Below are positions 26,898 to 36,870 of a DNA stretch of 64,000 nt, in pieces; position 1 is the first letter of the stretch; each line of letters starts with the position of its first letter. Below the pieces are notes generated by a model. It was given only the letters and a program-made list of their open reading frames with translations, was not told the DNA's origin and did no database searches. A program made the translations under genes and the position numbers. The DNA is from SIG455 sp045589495 (GTDB lineage Bacteria; Bacillota; Clostridia; UMGS1810): assembly GCA_045589495.1 (NCBI GenBank), contig JAZNPF010000029.1, forward strand, positions 60,797 to 124,796, read 5' to 3'.

Positions 26898-29066
26898 TTA
26901 AAACAATGTAAGTTGGTCGCCCTCGGAATCTTCAGGCTTCAGATAATATCCCGTTGCAGGAATATTTTTGGTCCTGTAGTAATCTGCATTTTCAAAATTA
27001 ACATCGGCAAGATATTCAACTTTTACTAGTTTGCTTTTCTTTTTCATATTCATAACCGCAACACCCTGCGAATCTTTTGCACTCTTTACAGAAAGTGCGC
27101 TTGTATTGAATATAAGTATTTTATCGAGGTCAGTATATGCTACAAGATCGGTATCTTCTTTTAAGAACTTAACATCTACAAGAGGTGATTTACCGCTGTA
27201 GGCATTGATAAGTTTTTTACGGTTTGTTTTTGTTTCGTAACTTTTGAGATTGATTTTTGCACATTTACCGTTTTCAAATGTATAAAGAAGTGTTCCCTCA
27301 TAATCCAAAGTAGCAATTGCGTATACAATGGTTTCGTCTTTTTCCATCTGCACAATATTGTGCACAAAATGTCCCCAGTCGCTTGCTTTACAGTCAGCAA
27401 TGTCACTGAGCCTGATTTTGTACGCATTCTGCATACTGCTAAGAAGAATCAGGTCTGCACGGTTGGTGCTTTCCTGCTCTACCAGCATAACGTCGTTTTC
27501 TTTAAGTTTCTGCACAGACGCACTGCGTAGTGATACAGCAGAAACCTTTTTAAGATATCCGTCTTTTGTAAGGAAGATTTTAAGGTTGTAATCCTCTACA
27601 AGTTCTTCCTCTTTAAATTCAGCAATTTCATCATCCGAAATTATATCAGTACGTCGGTCAACACCATATTTTTTGCTGATTTCTTTAAGTTCGGAAATAA
27701 TAATTTTACGTATTTCGTTATCGTCGCTTAAAACAAAACTCAAATGGTCAAGTTCTTTTTCAAGGTCTTCTATTTCAGCAATACGTTTTAAAATATATTC
27801 TTTGTTGATATTACGCAACTTGATTTCAGCAACATAGTCAGCCTGAATTTCATCTATGCCAAATCCCTTCATCAAGTTAGGTACAACATCGGCTTCTTTT
27901 TCTGTTTCACGTATGATTTTTACGGCTTTGTCAATATCAAGTAAAATCTTTTGCAAACCTTCCAGAAGATGAAGTTTATGCGTGAGTTTGTTAAGGTCGT
28001 ATTTAACTCTGCGACGTATACAATTCATACGGAAATCAGTCCAGTGTCCTATGATTTCACGTACACCCATAACCTTTGGAGTTTGTCCGATAAGAACATT
28101 AAAGTTACAACTGAAAGCATCTTCTAACGGAGTCATTTTGAACAGTTTGGACATAAGTTTATCTACATCCGTACTCTTTTTAATATCAAGTGTAATCTTT
28201 AATCCGTTCAAATCAGTTTCATCACGAAGGTCAGTGATATCTTTAATTTTACCTGCTTTTATAAGTTCTATTATTTTATCAATAATAGCCTCTGATGTGG
28301 TGCTGTAGGGGATTTCATAAATTTCAATACAACTGTTTTTCTTATCGTATCTGTATTTACTGCGAACGCGAAAACTTCCCCTGCCCGTTTCATATATTGA
28401 TTTAATTACACTCTCGTTATAAATAATACTTCCGCCCGTTGTAAAATCAGGTGCAAGCAGAGTTTTCATAATATCGCATTTTGGGTTTTTAAGATATGCA
28501 ATAGTTGTATCACAGACCTCTTTCAGATTGAATGAACATATACAACTTGCCATACCTACAGCAATACCCTGATTGGGGTTTACTAAAATATTCGGGAAAG
28601 ATACGGGCAAAAGCACGGGTTCTTTCATTGTGCCGTCATAGTTATCAACAAAATCGACGGTGTTTTTATCAATATCACGGAAAATTTCACGTGCAAATTC
28701 ATCGAGTTTAACCTCTGTATAACGTGAAGCCGCATAAGCCATATCACGTGAATAGTGCTTTGCAAAGTTACCCTTGGAATCTACAAACGGATGCAAAAGC
28801 GCATCATTACCGCGTGTCAGACGTACCATTGTTTCATAAATAGCACCGTCGCCATGCGGGTTTAACTGCATTGTTCTTCCGACAACGTTTGCAGATTTCA
28901 TTTTATTTCCAGTAAGCAGATTCATTTTATACATTGTATAAAGTAGTTTTCTGTGAGAAGGCTTGAAACCGTCAATTTCCGGAATGGCACGTGATATTAT
29001 GACGCTCATGGCATAGGGCATATAGTTTTCCGTAAGCGTATTTGTAATTTTCTGTTCTATACTCAT
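26898..29066 (-). CDS. parC: DNA topoisomerase IV subunit A-like (type IIA)
   Basis: 722 residues, shorter than GyrA (about 830). Winged-helix/tower region with the catalytic Tyr in AASRYTEVKL (near residue 114) and the QxxRxxPHGDG-like segment VGRTMQLNPHGDGAIYETM. The C-terminal beta-propeller is short and the GyrA box (QRRGGKG) is not visible, favouring topoisomerase IV (decatenation) over gyrase. Paired with the B subunit 20 bp upstream. An alternative name would be a second gyrase-like paralogue. Confidence 0.87.
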   Translation of the reverse strand: MSIEQKITNTLTENYMPYAMSVIISRAIPEIDGFKPSHRKLLYTMYKMNLLTGNKMKSANVVGRTMQLNPHGDGAIYETMVRLTRGNDALLHPFVDSKGNFAKHYSRDMAYAASRYTEVKLDEFAREIFRDIDKNTVDFVDNYDGTMKEPVLLPVSFPNILVNPNQGIAVGMASCICSFNLKEVCDTTIAYLKNPKCDIMKTLLAPDFTTGGSIIYNESVIKSIYETGRGSFRVRSKYRYDKKNSCIEIYEIPYSTTSEAIIDKIIELIKAGKIKDITDLRDETDLNGLKITLDIKKSTDVDKLMSKLFKMTPLEDAFSCNFNVLIGQTPKVMGVREIIGHWTDFRMNCIRRRVKYDLNKLTHKLHLLEGLQKILLDIDKAVKIIRETEKEADVVPNLMKGFGIDEIQADYVAEIKLRNINKEYILKRIAEIEDLEKELDHLSFVLSDDNEIRKIIISELKEISKKYGVDRRTDIISDDEIAEFKEEELVEDYNLKIFLTKDGYLKKVSAVSLRSASVQKLKENDVMLVEQESTNRADLILLSSMQNAYKIRLSDIADCKASDWGHFVHNIVQMEKDETIVYAIATLDYEGTLLYTFENGKCAKINLKSYETKTNRKKLINAYSGKSPLVDVKFLKEDTDLVAYTDLDKILIFNTSALSVKSAKDSQGVAVMNMKKKSKLVKVEYLADVNFENADYYRTKNIPATGYYLKPEDSEGDQLTLF

Positions 29067-29086
29067 ATCAGTTCACCTCCGCACAA

Positions 29087-31063
29087 TTAACTCAAATCCA
29101 GCATTTCCAGATATTTATGGCCATTATCGGCTATATACTCTTTTCTGGAAGCAAGGTCATCGCCCAAAAGCACATCAAACATTCTTGACGTTGCCTCGGC
29201 TTCTTCGCTGACAACTTTAATGAGCCTGCGTGTTTCGGGGTTCATTGTTGTCTGCCACATCATTTCTGGTTCGTTTTCACCAAGACCTTTTGAACGCTGA
29301 ATGCTGCATTTATTCCCGAAAGTTGCCAAAATATCGGCTTTTTCTTTTTCGTTATATGCAAAGCGGACCTCATCTTTATATGTCATTTCAAAAAGCGGAG
29401 ATTCTGCAATATACACCTTTCCCTCCTCAATAAGCGTGGGTGCAAGTCGGTAAAGCATAGTCAGGATAAGTGTGCGTATCTGGAAACCGTCTACGTCGGC
29501 ATCAGTACAGATAATAATTTTATCCCAACGCAAATTGTTAATATCAAAATTAGAAATGTTTTTGTTGTGTTTTGAAGAAATCTCAACGCCGCATCCAAGG
29601 ACTTTCAAAAGGTCAACGATAACATCGCTTTTGAAAATTTTATCATAATCGGCTTTAAGACAGTTGAGTATTTTACCTCTTACGGGCATTATCGCCTGAA
29701 ATTCACTGTCACGTCCCAGTTTACACGAGCCCAATGCAGAGTCACCCTCCACTATATATACCTCTCGTTTGGAAACGTCTTTTGTTCGGCAGTCAACAAA
29801 TTTCTGCACACGGTTCGTAACATCTATTGAACCGCTTAACTTTTTGGCAATATTGACTCTTGCCTTTTCCGCATGCTCACGGCTGCGTTTATTTACAAGT
29901 ACCTGTGCAGCAATTTTATCTGCCTCAACTTTGTTTTCTATAAAGTAAAGTTCCAGTTCATGACGCAAGAACTCTATCATAGCATCTGCTATGAATTTAT
30001 TTGTGATAGCCTTTTTCGTCTGGTTTTCATAACTTGTTTCTGTTGAAAATGAGTTTGAAACAAGTATAAGGCAGTCTTTTATATCGTTGAAACTGATTTT
30101 ACCTTCATTTTTGGTGTATTTATTATTCTGTTTGAGGTACTGGTCTATGGCGTATACGAATGCATTGGTAACAGCCTTATCAGGCGAACCGCCGTGCTCC
30201 AAAAAACTTGAGTTGTGATAGTATTCCAGAAGATTAACTTTATTGGAAAAACAAAATGCAACAGAAAGTTTAACTTTGTATTCGGGCTTGTCCTCTCTGT
30301 CACGGCCTCTGCGTTCAGCCTCACAGTATTTAACTTCTGTAAGTGCGTCTTCTCCGGCAGTTTCTTTTATGTAATCAATAATTCCGTTTTCGTATACAAA
30401 ATCTTTTTCTTCAAATCTACCCGGTTCAACTTCGTTTTTAAATTTGAATACAAGTCCTTTATTTACAATAGCCTGCTTTTTTAATATATTCTCAAAATAT
30501 TGAGTTCCTATATTTATATCTGTAAAAACATCCAAATCGGGACGCCATTTTATACGTGTCATCGTATGTTTGTAATTATATTCTTCCTTTTTAAGGCCGC
30601 CGATGTTTTCGCCTTTTTCAAAATGAAGTTCGTATTTATATCCGTCACGGTGAACGGTTACATCCATATATTCAGAAGCATACTGCGTTGCACACGCACC
30701 AAGACCGTTAAGACCTAAACTATATTCATAGTTATCACCGGAATTGTTTTTGTACTTACCGCCGGCATACAGTTCACAGAATACAAGTTCCCAGTTATAT
30801 CTGTCTTCAACAGGGTTATAGTCTACGGGAATACCTCTGCCGCGGTCAGTTACTTCAATAGACTTATCAAGAAACTTTTTAACCTCTATAACAGTTCCGT
30901 AGCCTTCTCTTGCTTCGTCAATAGAGTTTGACAGAATTTCAAAAACCGCATGTTCGCATCCCTCAAGTCCGTCAGAGCCGAAAATAACCGCAGGCTTTAA
31001 ACGAACCCTGTCAGCACCTTTAAGCATTGATATGCTTTCATTCGTATACTGTTTTTTAGCCAT
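29087..31063 (-). CDS. parE: DNA topoisomerase IV subunit B-like (type IIA)
   Basis: 658 residues. GHKL ATPase (NSIDEAREG; DRGRGIPVD; SLGLNGLGA), the transducer domain, the TOPRIM domain with EGDSALGS and DADVDG, and the C-terminal QRSKGLGENEPEMMW motif. The DADVDGFQIRTLIL segment replaces the usual AHIRTL, as seen in this clostridial group. Together with parC it forms an ATP-dependent decatenase. A promoter is likely in the 200 bp to its right but I cannot fix it. Confidence 0.88.
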   Translation of the reverse strand: MAKKQYTNESISMLKGADRVRLKPAVIFGSDGLEGCEHAVFEILSNSIDEAREGYGTVIEVKKFLDKSIEVTDRGRGIPVDYNPVEDRYNWELVFCELYAGGKYKNNSGDNYEYSLGLNGLGACATQYASEYMDVTVHRDGYKYELHFEKGENIGGLKKEEYNYKHTMTRIKWRPDLDVFTDINIGTQYFENILKKQAIVNKGLVFKFKNEVEPGRFEEKDFVYENGIIDYIKETAGEDALTEVKYCEAERRGRDREDKPEYKVKLSVAFCFSNKVNLLEYYHNSSFLEHGGSPDKAVTNAFVYAIDQYLKQNNKYTKNEGKISFNDIKDCLILVSNSFSTETSYENQTKKAITNKFIADAMIEFLRHELELYFIENKVEADKIAAQVLVNKRSREHAEKARVNIAKKLSGSIDVTNRVQKFVDCRTKDVSKREVYIVEGDSALGSCKLGRDSEFQAIMPVRGKILNCLKADYDKIFKSDVIVDLLKVLGCGVEISSKHNKNISNFDINNLRWDKIIICTDADVDGFQIRTLILTMLYRLAPTLIEEGKVYIAESPLFEMTYKDEVRFAYNEKEKADILATFGNKCSIQRSKGLGENEPEMMWQTTMNPETRRLIKVVSEEAEATSRMFDVLLGDDLASRKEYIADNGHKYLEMLDLS

Positions 31064-31203
31064 TTACGCACCTCATAAAATTTATCTATATTTTGTATGC
31101 ACAAAACATTCTATACCCATTATATAGTATTGATTATATTTTATTCTATTTTCCCAACTTTGTCAAATTTATTTGTGAAAAGTTACATATTTTTAAAAAA
31201 AAC

Positions 31204-31231
31204 TTGTAAAAGTGCCAAAATTATGTATAAT
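31204..31231 (+). promoter_or_regulatory. Promoter of the purine permease operon
   Basis: TTGTAA (31204-31209) and TATAAT (31226-31231) with a 16-base spacer, 39 bases ahead of the ATG. The leader is too short for a purine riboswitch. Confidence 0.75.
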
Positions 31232-31269
31232 ATAAGTATATTAAAATTCTCTTTAGGAGGTTTGGTAAA

Positions 31270-32619
31270 ATGGAAAAACTCTTTAAACTTAAAGAGCACG
31301 GCACAAATGTCAAAACAGAAATTATCGCAGGTATTACTACATTCCTTGCAATGGCGTATATACTCGCGGTAAACCCCGGATACTTAGGCGGTATTCCCGG
31401 TGCATCACCTGCTGCAATCTTTATGGCAACCGCTATATCTGCAGCAATAGCAACAATTTGTATGGCATTTTTTGCAAACTACCCCGTAGCACTTGCTTCA
31501 GGTATGGGTCTTAATGCATTCTTTGCATTTACAGTTTGCGGTGCAATGGGTTGCTCCTACGAAGTTGCTTTGACAGCAGTATTCGTAGAAGGTCTCATCT
31601 TCATCATTCTTTCATTCTTTAAATTCAGAGAAGCATTGGTAAACAAAATTCCTACTAACTTAAAATTCGGTATCACAGCAGGTATCGGTTTGTTTATCAC
31701 AATCATTGCTTTGTTAAACTCTAAAGTTATCGTGGCTGACCCCGCAACAACAGTTGCTCTCGGCGATTTGAGTTCACTTCCTGTTATTCTTTCAATCGTA
31801 GGTTTACTTATAATCGGCGTTCTCCAGTACAAAAAAGTTCCCGGTGGTATCTTGATTGGTATCATCGCTACATGGATACTTGGTATTGTTATTCAGGCAA
31901 TCGGCTGGGCTTGCGGAGTTTCTTTATTTGAAACAAGTTTAATTCCTTCACTTTCATGGGAAGCAATCAAAGGCAACTTTGCTGCACCTGCATTGTTCAA
32001 ATTTGACTTCGGTTATGTTGTAAAGAACTTTGCAAGTTTTGTAATTATTGTGTTTACATTCCTTTACACAGATATTTTTGATACAGTTGGTACTTTAATC
32101 GGTGTTACACAGAAAGCAGGTCTTATAAAAGAAGACGGCACTCTTCCAAACGCAGGCGGCGCATTGATGGCTGATGCTGTTGGTACAGTAGTTGGTGCTT
32201 GCCTTGGTACATCTACAGTTACAAGTTATGTTGAATCAAGTGCCGGTGTTGCTGCAGGCGGTAAAACAGGTCTGACAGCACTTACAACAGGTATTATGTT
32301 CATCATCGCTATCATCTTTGCTCCTATCTTCCTTGCTGTTCCTTCGTTTGCTACTACACCTGCTATGCTCTATGTTGGTATCCTGATGCTCAGTGCAATC
32401 AAAAACATGGAATTTGAAGGCGACATCGCTGACGTTATCGGCGGTTTCTTAGCAGTTATTATGATGCCTTTCGCATACTCAATCGCTACAGGTATTATGT
32501 TCGGTATAGTTTCATGGGTTATCCTTAAAGTCGTTACAGGCAAAGCAAAAGATATCAGCGCAATTATGTGGGTATCATTCCTTCTCTTTGCAGCATATAT
32601 TGCAACATTGGTAATCTGA
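31270..32619 (+). CDS. NCS2-family purine permease (AzgA/PbuG-like)
   Basis: 449 residues with about 12-14 hydrophobic segments. The start FKLKEHGTNVKTEIIAGITTFLAMAYI matches the AzgA-like adenine/hypoxanthine/guanine permeases, as does the ESSAGVAAGGKTGLTAL substrate loop (near residues 321-337). It probably imports a nucleobase with protons. It has AGGAGG upstream, its own promoter, and a phosphoribosyltransferase gene 30 bp downstream, which indicates a salvage pair. Confidence 0.93.
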   Translation: MEKLFKLKEHGTNVKTEIIAGITTFLAMAYILAVNPGYLGGIPGASPAAIFMATAISAAIATICMAFFANYPVALASGMGLNAFFAFTVCGAMGCSYEVALTAVFVEGLIFIILSFFKFREALVNKIPTNLKFGITAGIGLFITIIALLNSKVIVADPATTVALGDLSSLPVILSIVGLLIIGVLQYKKVPGGILIGIIATWILGIVIQAIGWACGVSLFETSLIPSLSWEAIKGNFAAPALFKFDFGYVVKNFASFVIIVFTFLYTDIFDTVGTLIGVTQKAGLIKEDGTLPNAGGALMADAVGTVVGACLGTSTVTSYVESSAGVAAGGKTGLTALTTGIMFIIAIIFAPIFLAVPSFATTPAMLYVGILMLSAIKNMEFEGDIADVIGGFLAVIMMPFAYSIATGIMFGIVSWVILKVVTGKAKDISAIMWVSFLLFAAYIATLVI

Positions 32620-32649
32620 TTATATTATTAAAAGAGGTGTCTTCTAAAA

Positions 32650-33213
32650 ATGAGTAACAAAACATATACAATGGAGATTGCAGGCTTAAAACGCGACCTG
32701 CCTCTGTGCAAAGTAAACGATCAGTTGTATATAGCAGCGTTTGTAATGTTCGGCGATGTTGAAATCACAGTTGCCTGCGCAAAAGAACTTTTGAAACTTG
32801 CTCCCGAGTATGACATTATGATTACCGCTGAATCCAAAGGCATTCCGCTTCTTTATGAAATGGCACGCCAGTCAGGTGCGGACAATTATATCCTTGCCAG
32901 AAAAGGCCCAAAAGTTTATATGCAGGATATTGTATATGCATCGGTAAACTCAATTACTACTCTAAGCAAGCAGATGCTGTGCATTAGCGGAGAAGATGCT
33001 GAAGCCATGAGGGGTAAACGCGTACTCATAGTTGATGATGTTATAAGTACGGGCGAATCTATCGCAGCACTTACCCAGTTGGTTGAACAGGTCGGCGGAA
33101 ATATCGTTGGTAAGATGGCAGTTCTCGCTGAAGGCGATGCCATTAACCGAAAAGATATTATTGCTCTTGCACCGCTTCCTGTATTCAATCCTGACGGCAC
33201 AATCAAAGAGTAA
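32650..33213 (+). CDS. Purine phosphoribosyltransferase (Apt/Xpt-like)
   Basis: 187 residues. Type I PRT fold with the PRPP-binding motif VLIVDDVISTGESIAAL (near residues 120-136) and the loop AESKGIPLLYEMARQ. It should convert an imported purine base plus PRPP to the nucleotide. The exact base (adenine or xanthine) cannot be read from the sequence. Co-transcribed with the permease; followed by a strong terminator. Confidence 0.88.
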   Translation: MSNKTYTMEIAGLKRDLPLCKVNDQLYIAAFVMFGDVEITVACAKELLKLAPEYDIMITAESKGIPLLYEMARQSGADNYILARKGPKVYMQDIVYASVNSITTLSKQMLCISGEDAEAMRGKRVLIVDDVISTGESIAALTQLVEQVGGNIVGKMAVLAEGDAINRKDIIALAPLPVFNPDGTIKE

Positions 33214-33216
33214 TTT

Positions 33217-33253
33217 AAAAGCCTCAATCCAATTCGGATTGAGGCTTTTTTAT
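33217..33253. terminator. Bidirectional terminator between the PRT gene and asnA
   Basis: A perfect 14-bp stem (AAAAGCCTCAATCC / GGATTGAGGCTTTT) with a 5-base loop, between two convergent genes. Confidence 0.93.
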
Positions 33254-33271
33254 GTACTAGCAAAATCAATA

Positions 33272-34279
33272 TTAAAGTATTGTTATTCCGTTTTCTTTTC
33301 CGGTATATATGGTTTTATCGTCCCACACAGAAACCTGAACTTCACCTATATGTGCTTTACCCAAAAGAAGCATACACAACCTTGACTGACCTATACCACC
33401 GCCCATAGAAAGTGGGAGTTTATCTTCTAACAACATTCTGTGGAAATGCAGTTTTTTGCGTTCCTCGGCATTTGCTTTTGCAAGTTGTTCTTCCAACGCT
33501 TTTTTATCCACCCTGATTCCCATTGAAGAAATTTCAAATGCACACTGCAAAACATCGTTCCAGAAAAGTATGTCACCGTTTAACTTCCAGTCATCATAAT
33601 CAGGTGCTCTGCCATCGTGCTTTTTACCGGATTTCAAAACATCGCCTATCTGCATAAGAAAAACTGTTTTATATTCTTTTACAATAACGTTTTCTCTTTC
33701 TTTAGCAGTTAAATCGGGGTACATATCCTCAAGTTCCTGTGATGTTATAAACTTAACATCACGCGAAAGTTCAATATCAATCTGAGGATATTCCTTTTTA
33801 ATAGCATCAGAAGAATCACATATAGCATTAACGATTTTCGTAACAGTATCTTTAAGATATTCCTCTGTACGCATATCAGCCGAAATAACTTTCTCCCAAT
33901 CCCACTGGTCTACATATATAGAATGAAGATTATCCATTTCTTCATCACGGCGGATTGCGTTCATATCAGTATACAAACCTTTTCCAACCGGAAAGCCGTA
34001 CGCATAAAGAGCGTATCTTTTCCACTTTGCAAGTGAATGCACTATCTGTGCATTTGTACCTGTTTCAAGTATATCAAATTCAACAGGACGTTCAACACCG
34101 TTAAGGTCGTCATTAAGTCCCATTGTGCTTTCTACAAACAACGGAGCAGACACTCGTGTAATATCCAGAGCATTACAGAGATTATTTTCAAAATCCCTTC
34201 TTAATTTACCTATGGCAGTCTGCGTTTCATAAACAGACAAAGTTGGTTTATAATTTTCGGGTATGAAAAATTTACTCAT
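33272..34279 (-). CDS. asnA: Aspartate-ammonia ligase (AsnA)
   Basis: 335 residues, the class II tRNA-synthetase-like ammonia-dependent asparagine synthetase. Motifs include ETQTAIGKLRRDFENNL, ESTMGLNDDLNGVERPVEF and the C-terminal SMGGGIGQSRLCMLLLGKAHIGEVQ (motif 3). It makes asparagine from aspartate, ammonia and ATP. The ATG at 34279 with AAAGGAG is preferred over an in-frame upstream ATG 39 bases earlier. Confidence 0.96.
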   Translation of the reverse strand: MSKFFIPENYKPTLSVYETQTAIGKLRRDFENNLCNALDITRVSAPLFVESTMGLNDDLNGVERPVEFDILETGTNAQIVHSLAKWKRYALYAYGFPVGKGLYTDMNAIRRDEEMDNLHSIYVDQWDWEKVISADMRTEEYLKDTVTKIVNAICDSSDAIKKEYPQIDIELSRDVKFITSQELEDMYPDLTAKERENVIVKEYKTVFLMQIGDVLKSGKKHDGRAPDYDDWKLNGDILFWNDVLQCAFEISSMGIRVDKKALEEQLAKANAEERKKLHFHRMLLEDKLPLSMGGGIGQSRLCMLLLGKAHIGEVQVSVWDDKTIYTGKENGITIL

Positions 34280-34327
34280 ATTCTGCAACTCCTTTCTTTT
34301 ATCAAGCGTCTTAAACACTACCTAAAA

Positions 34328-34356
34328 AGTATATCAAAGCGCACAAAATTTGTCAA
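34328..34356 (-). promoter_or_regulatory. Promoter of asnA
   Basis: On the minus strand TTGACA (34351-34356) and TATACT (34328-34333) with a 17-base spacer. Confidence 0.85.
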
Positions 34357-34413
34357 TAATTATTTCGTACAAAGCGACATATAAAATAAATTATAATAAT
34401 GTATATTTTTGTC

Positions 34414-34442
34414 TTGACATTGTTATTCTAATATGGTATAAT
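34414..34442 (+). promoter_or_regulatory. Promoter of tRNA-Asp
   Basis: TTGACA (34414-34419) and TATAAT (34437-34442), spacer 17 bases. Confidence 0.9.
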
Positions 34443-34460
34443 TTTATACGTTGGAAATAT

Positions 34461-34534
34461 GGCCCGGTAGTTCAGTTGGTTAGAATGCCAGCCTGTCACG
34501 CTGGAGGTCGACGGTTCGAGCCCGTTCCGGGTCG
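34461..34534 (+). tRNA. tRNA-Asp (anticodon GTC)
   Basis: 74 nt cloverleaf: acceptor GGCCCGG / CCGGGTC, D arm GTTCAGTTGGTTAGAAT, anticodon stem CCAGC / GCTGG around the loop CTGTCAC (GTC), T arm with GGTTCGAGCC. Discriminator G. CCA is not encoded. Followed at once by a terminator. Confidence 0.97.
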
Positions 34535-34539
34535 CTTTT

Positions 34540-34567
34540 AAGCCACTGCTTTATGCAGTGGCTTTTT
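34540..34567 (+). terminator. Terminator of tRNA-Asp
   Basis: AAGCCACTGC / GCAGTGGCTT stem with a 5-base loop and TTTTT. Confidence 0.92.
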
Positions 34568-34568
34568 G

Positions 34569-34597
34569 TTGACATTTTTTGGATAATCCATTATAAT
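34569..34597 (+). promoter_or_regulatory. Promoter of the lipoprotein gene
   Basis: TTGACA (34569-34574) and TATAAT (34592-34597), 17-base spacer. The -35 box touches the terminator T-run of tRNA-Asp. Confidence 0.85.
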
Positions 34598-34635
34598 TAT
34601 CATACAAATCCCATTTACAAAAGGAGGAATCTTGT

Positions 34636-35274
34636 ATGAAAAAAATAATTACTTTTTGTATGATTTTAATTATGCTTTTATCAGGTTGTAATACCAATCA
34701 AAAAACTAACAACACAGCACTCTCGGACTTCAAATTTGCATCTGTTGAATGGGGAGATGATTGGGAAACAGTGCAAACATACGAAATTTTTAAAGGTGTA
34801 AATATCCTCAAAGAAAACGGCGAAAGAAAAATAGTAAAACTACAGCAAGGCGAATTTTTAGGAGTCCCGTTGGGGGAATTGGGATTAGTATTCAGTACAA
34901 ATAAAATTGCTGAAACGGAAGGCTTGGTAAATGTGATTATGCCTTTTGAAGAACAGTATCAAGATGAATTACTGTTAAAACTCACGGAATTGTACGGAGA
35001 AAGAAAAACTTCGTATTTAGATAAAAACGGCGTGGAAAATCCTATAAATCCTGCAGGTTGGGTAAGCGACGAAACTATCGAAGAAGTATTAACAGAAGAA
35101 GAAAAAGATTATTATATTAGTTTAATTCCAAAAGATTATGACCAATCAAGAATAGATGCTATGCTGCGCTCACCCTTGGTTTCAATACGTTTTGATGAAG
35201 AAAACAACTTTATTGAATTTAACGGCAACACCGCTGCGATAGTACGTTACATAAAGAGTAAGTACAATAATTAA
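34636..35274 (+). CDS. Predicted lipoprotein, unknown function
   Basis: 212 residues. The signal peptide MKKIITFCMILIMLLSGC ends in a clear lipobox (LLSGC), so the mature protein is anchored to the outer face of the membrane through Cys18. The rest is acidic and soluble, with no family I recognise. It is a single-gene unit with its own promoter, AAAGGAGG site and terminator. Confidence 0.85.
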   Translation: MKKIITFCMILIMLLSGCNTNQKTNNTALSDFKFASVEWGDDWETVQTYEIFKGVNILKENGERKIVKLQQGEFLGVPLGELGLVFSTNKIAETEGLVNVIMPFEEQYQDELLLKLTELYGERKTSYLDKNGVENPINPAGWVSDETIEEVLTEEEKDYYISLIPKDYDQSRIDAMLRSPLVSIRFDEENNFIEFNGNTAAIVRYIKSKYNN

Positions 35275-35286
35275 CCTGTATATTAT

Positions 35287-35320
35287 AGAGTTTTGAATAT
35301 ATGGATTCAAAACTCTTTTT
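35287..35320. terminator. Terminator of the lipoprotein gene
   Basis: 12-bp stem AGAGTTTTGAAT / ATTCAAAACTCT followed by TTTT. Confidence 0.88.
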
Positions 35321-35333
35321 ATTTACCAAAAAA

Positions 35334-35362
35334 TTGACAATCAAATACTTCTATGGTATAAT
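35334..35362 (+). promoter_or_regulatory. Promoter of the NSS transporter gene
   Basis: TTGACA (35334-35339) and TATAAT (35357-35362), 17-base spacer. Confidence 0.88.
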
Positions 35363-35397
35363 TTCTACATTATAATTTAATTTTAAGGAGTATAGTT

Positions 35398-36756
35398 ATG
35401 ACAAACGAAAAAAGAGGCAACTTTACCGGCAAACTCGGTTTTGTACTGGCTGCAGCCGGCTCCGCAGTTGGCTTAGGCAATATCTGGAGATTCCCTTACC
35501 TTGCTGCTAAATACGGCGGCGGTATATTTTTATTGGTATATCTGTTACTTGTACTTACATTTGGATTCACCCTTATGCTTGGCGAAATTACACTTGGCAG
35601 AAAAACAGGATTAAGTGCAATCGGTGCTTTTAAAGCACTTAACAAAAAATATACTTTTGTGGGCTATCTTGCCGCATTAGTTCCTATGATAATTCTTCCC
35701 TACTATTCCGTAATCGGCGGATGGGTTATGAAATATCTTGCTACATTCTTAAGCGCAAACACCACTCTTGCCGCTGACGACGCTTTCTTTGGCGGATTTA
35801 TAACAAGCGCAGGTGAACCGGTATTCTGGTTTATACTTTATGCTTCAATAACAGCATTGGTGGTGTTGTTCGGCGTTGAAAAAGGTATTGAAAAAGTAAG
35901 TAAGATTATGATGCCCGTTCTTGTTTTACTTTCAATATTTATAGCAATCTACTCTGCTTGCCAGCCAGGTGCATTGGAAGGTGTTATTTACTATTTAAAA
36001 CCCGATTTCTCTAAATTCTCTGCCACAACCGTTCTTGCTGCTATGGGCCAACTTTTCTACTCTATGTCACTTGCTATGGGTATTATGATAACATACGGCT
36101 CATATATGAAAAAAGACGTTAATTTAGAGTCATCTGTTAAACAGATAGAAATTTTTGACACAGGTATTGCTTTCTTGGCAGGACTTATGATTATACCAGC
36201 CGTATTCGCTTTTTCAGGCGGAACACCGGAAGCACTCGGCAAAGGTCCCAGCCTTATGTTCGTAACATTACCGAAAGTATTTGAAAATATGTTCGGCGGC
36301 ACAATAATCGGTGTGTTGTTCTTCTTACTTGTTCTTTTTGCAGCACTCACATCTTCAATTTCGCTTATGGAAACAATTGTTTCTATTTTCTGTGATAAAC
36401 TTCACTTAAACAGAAAATTGAGTTGTGGAGTTGTATTTGCAGGAACTATAATCATAGGTCTGCTTTCTTGCTTCGGTTACAGCATCTGGTCTGAAGTGAA
36501 AATTATAGGTATGCAGTTCCTTGATTTCTTTGATTTCATCAGCAACAGTGTTCTTATGCCGATAGTTGCATTTTTAACATGTATATTTATCGGTTATATC
36601 ATAAAGCCAAAAGCAATTGCAGAAGAAGTTGAAGTTTCAGGCAAATTCAAAAGAGAAAAACTTTTCAATGTTATCATAAAATACATCGCTCCGATATTTA
36701 TAGTTCTTATCCTTGCATCATCAGTTCTTGATGCATTCGGAATTTTCAAAATCTGA
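35398..36756 (+). CDS. Neurotransmitter:sodium symporter family transporter
   Basis: 452 residues, the LeuT fold. TM1 has the unwound, sodium-binding segment AAAGSAVGLGNIWRFPYLAAKYGGG, a hallmark of the family; about 12 helices follow, with AFSGGTPEALGKGPSLMFVTLP near TM6-TM7. It imports an amino acid with sodium. Coupling to the sodium gradient fits with the Oad sodium pump in the same genome. Substrate unknown. Confidence 0.93.
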   Translation: MTNEKRGNFTGKLGFVLAAAGSAVGLGNIWRFPYLAAKYGGGIFLLVYLLLVLTFGFTLMLGEITLGRKTGLSAIGAFKALNKKYTFVGYLAALVPMIILPYYSVIGGWVMKYLATFLSANTTLAADDAFFGGFITSAGEPVFWFILYASITALVVLFGVEKGIEKVSKIMMPVLVLLSIFIAIYSACQPGALEGVIYYLKPDFSKFSATTVLAAMGQLFYSMSLAMGIMITYGSYMKKDVNLESSVKQIEIFDTGIAFLAGLMIIPAVFAFSGGTPEALGKGPSLMFVTLPKVFENMFGGTIIGVLFFLLVLFAALTSSISLMETIVSIFCDKLHLNRKLSCGVVFAGTIIIGLLSCFGYSIWSEVKIIGMQFLDFFDFISNSVLMPIVAFLTCIFIGYIIKPKAIAEEVEVSGKFKREKLFNVIIKYIAPIFIVLILASSVLDAFGIFKI

Positions 36757-36768
36757 TTTTATACATTC

Positions 36769-36798
36769 AAAAAGGCCAAACATTGTTTGGCCTTTTTT
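36769..36798. terminator. Terminator of the NSS transporter gene
   Basis: AAAAAGGCCAAAC / GTTTGGCCTTTTT hairpin with a T-run. Confidence 0.92.
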
Positions 36799-36870
36799 TA
36801 CTTAATTTCTAACAGGTGTGATTTTGAGTTTTCCACTATTACTTTCTCAACCCCCGTTATAACTGTATAT

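Noticed and set aside
31064..31269. Possible purine riboswitch ahead of the NCS2 permease gene
   Set aside because: The promoter at 31204-31231 leaves a leader of under 40 bases and no purine-riboswitch core sequences are present.
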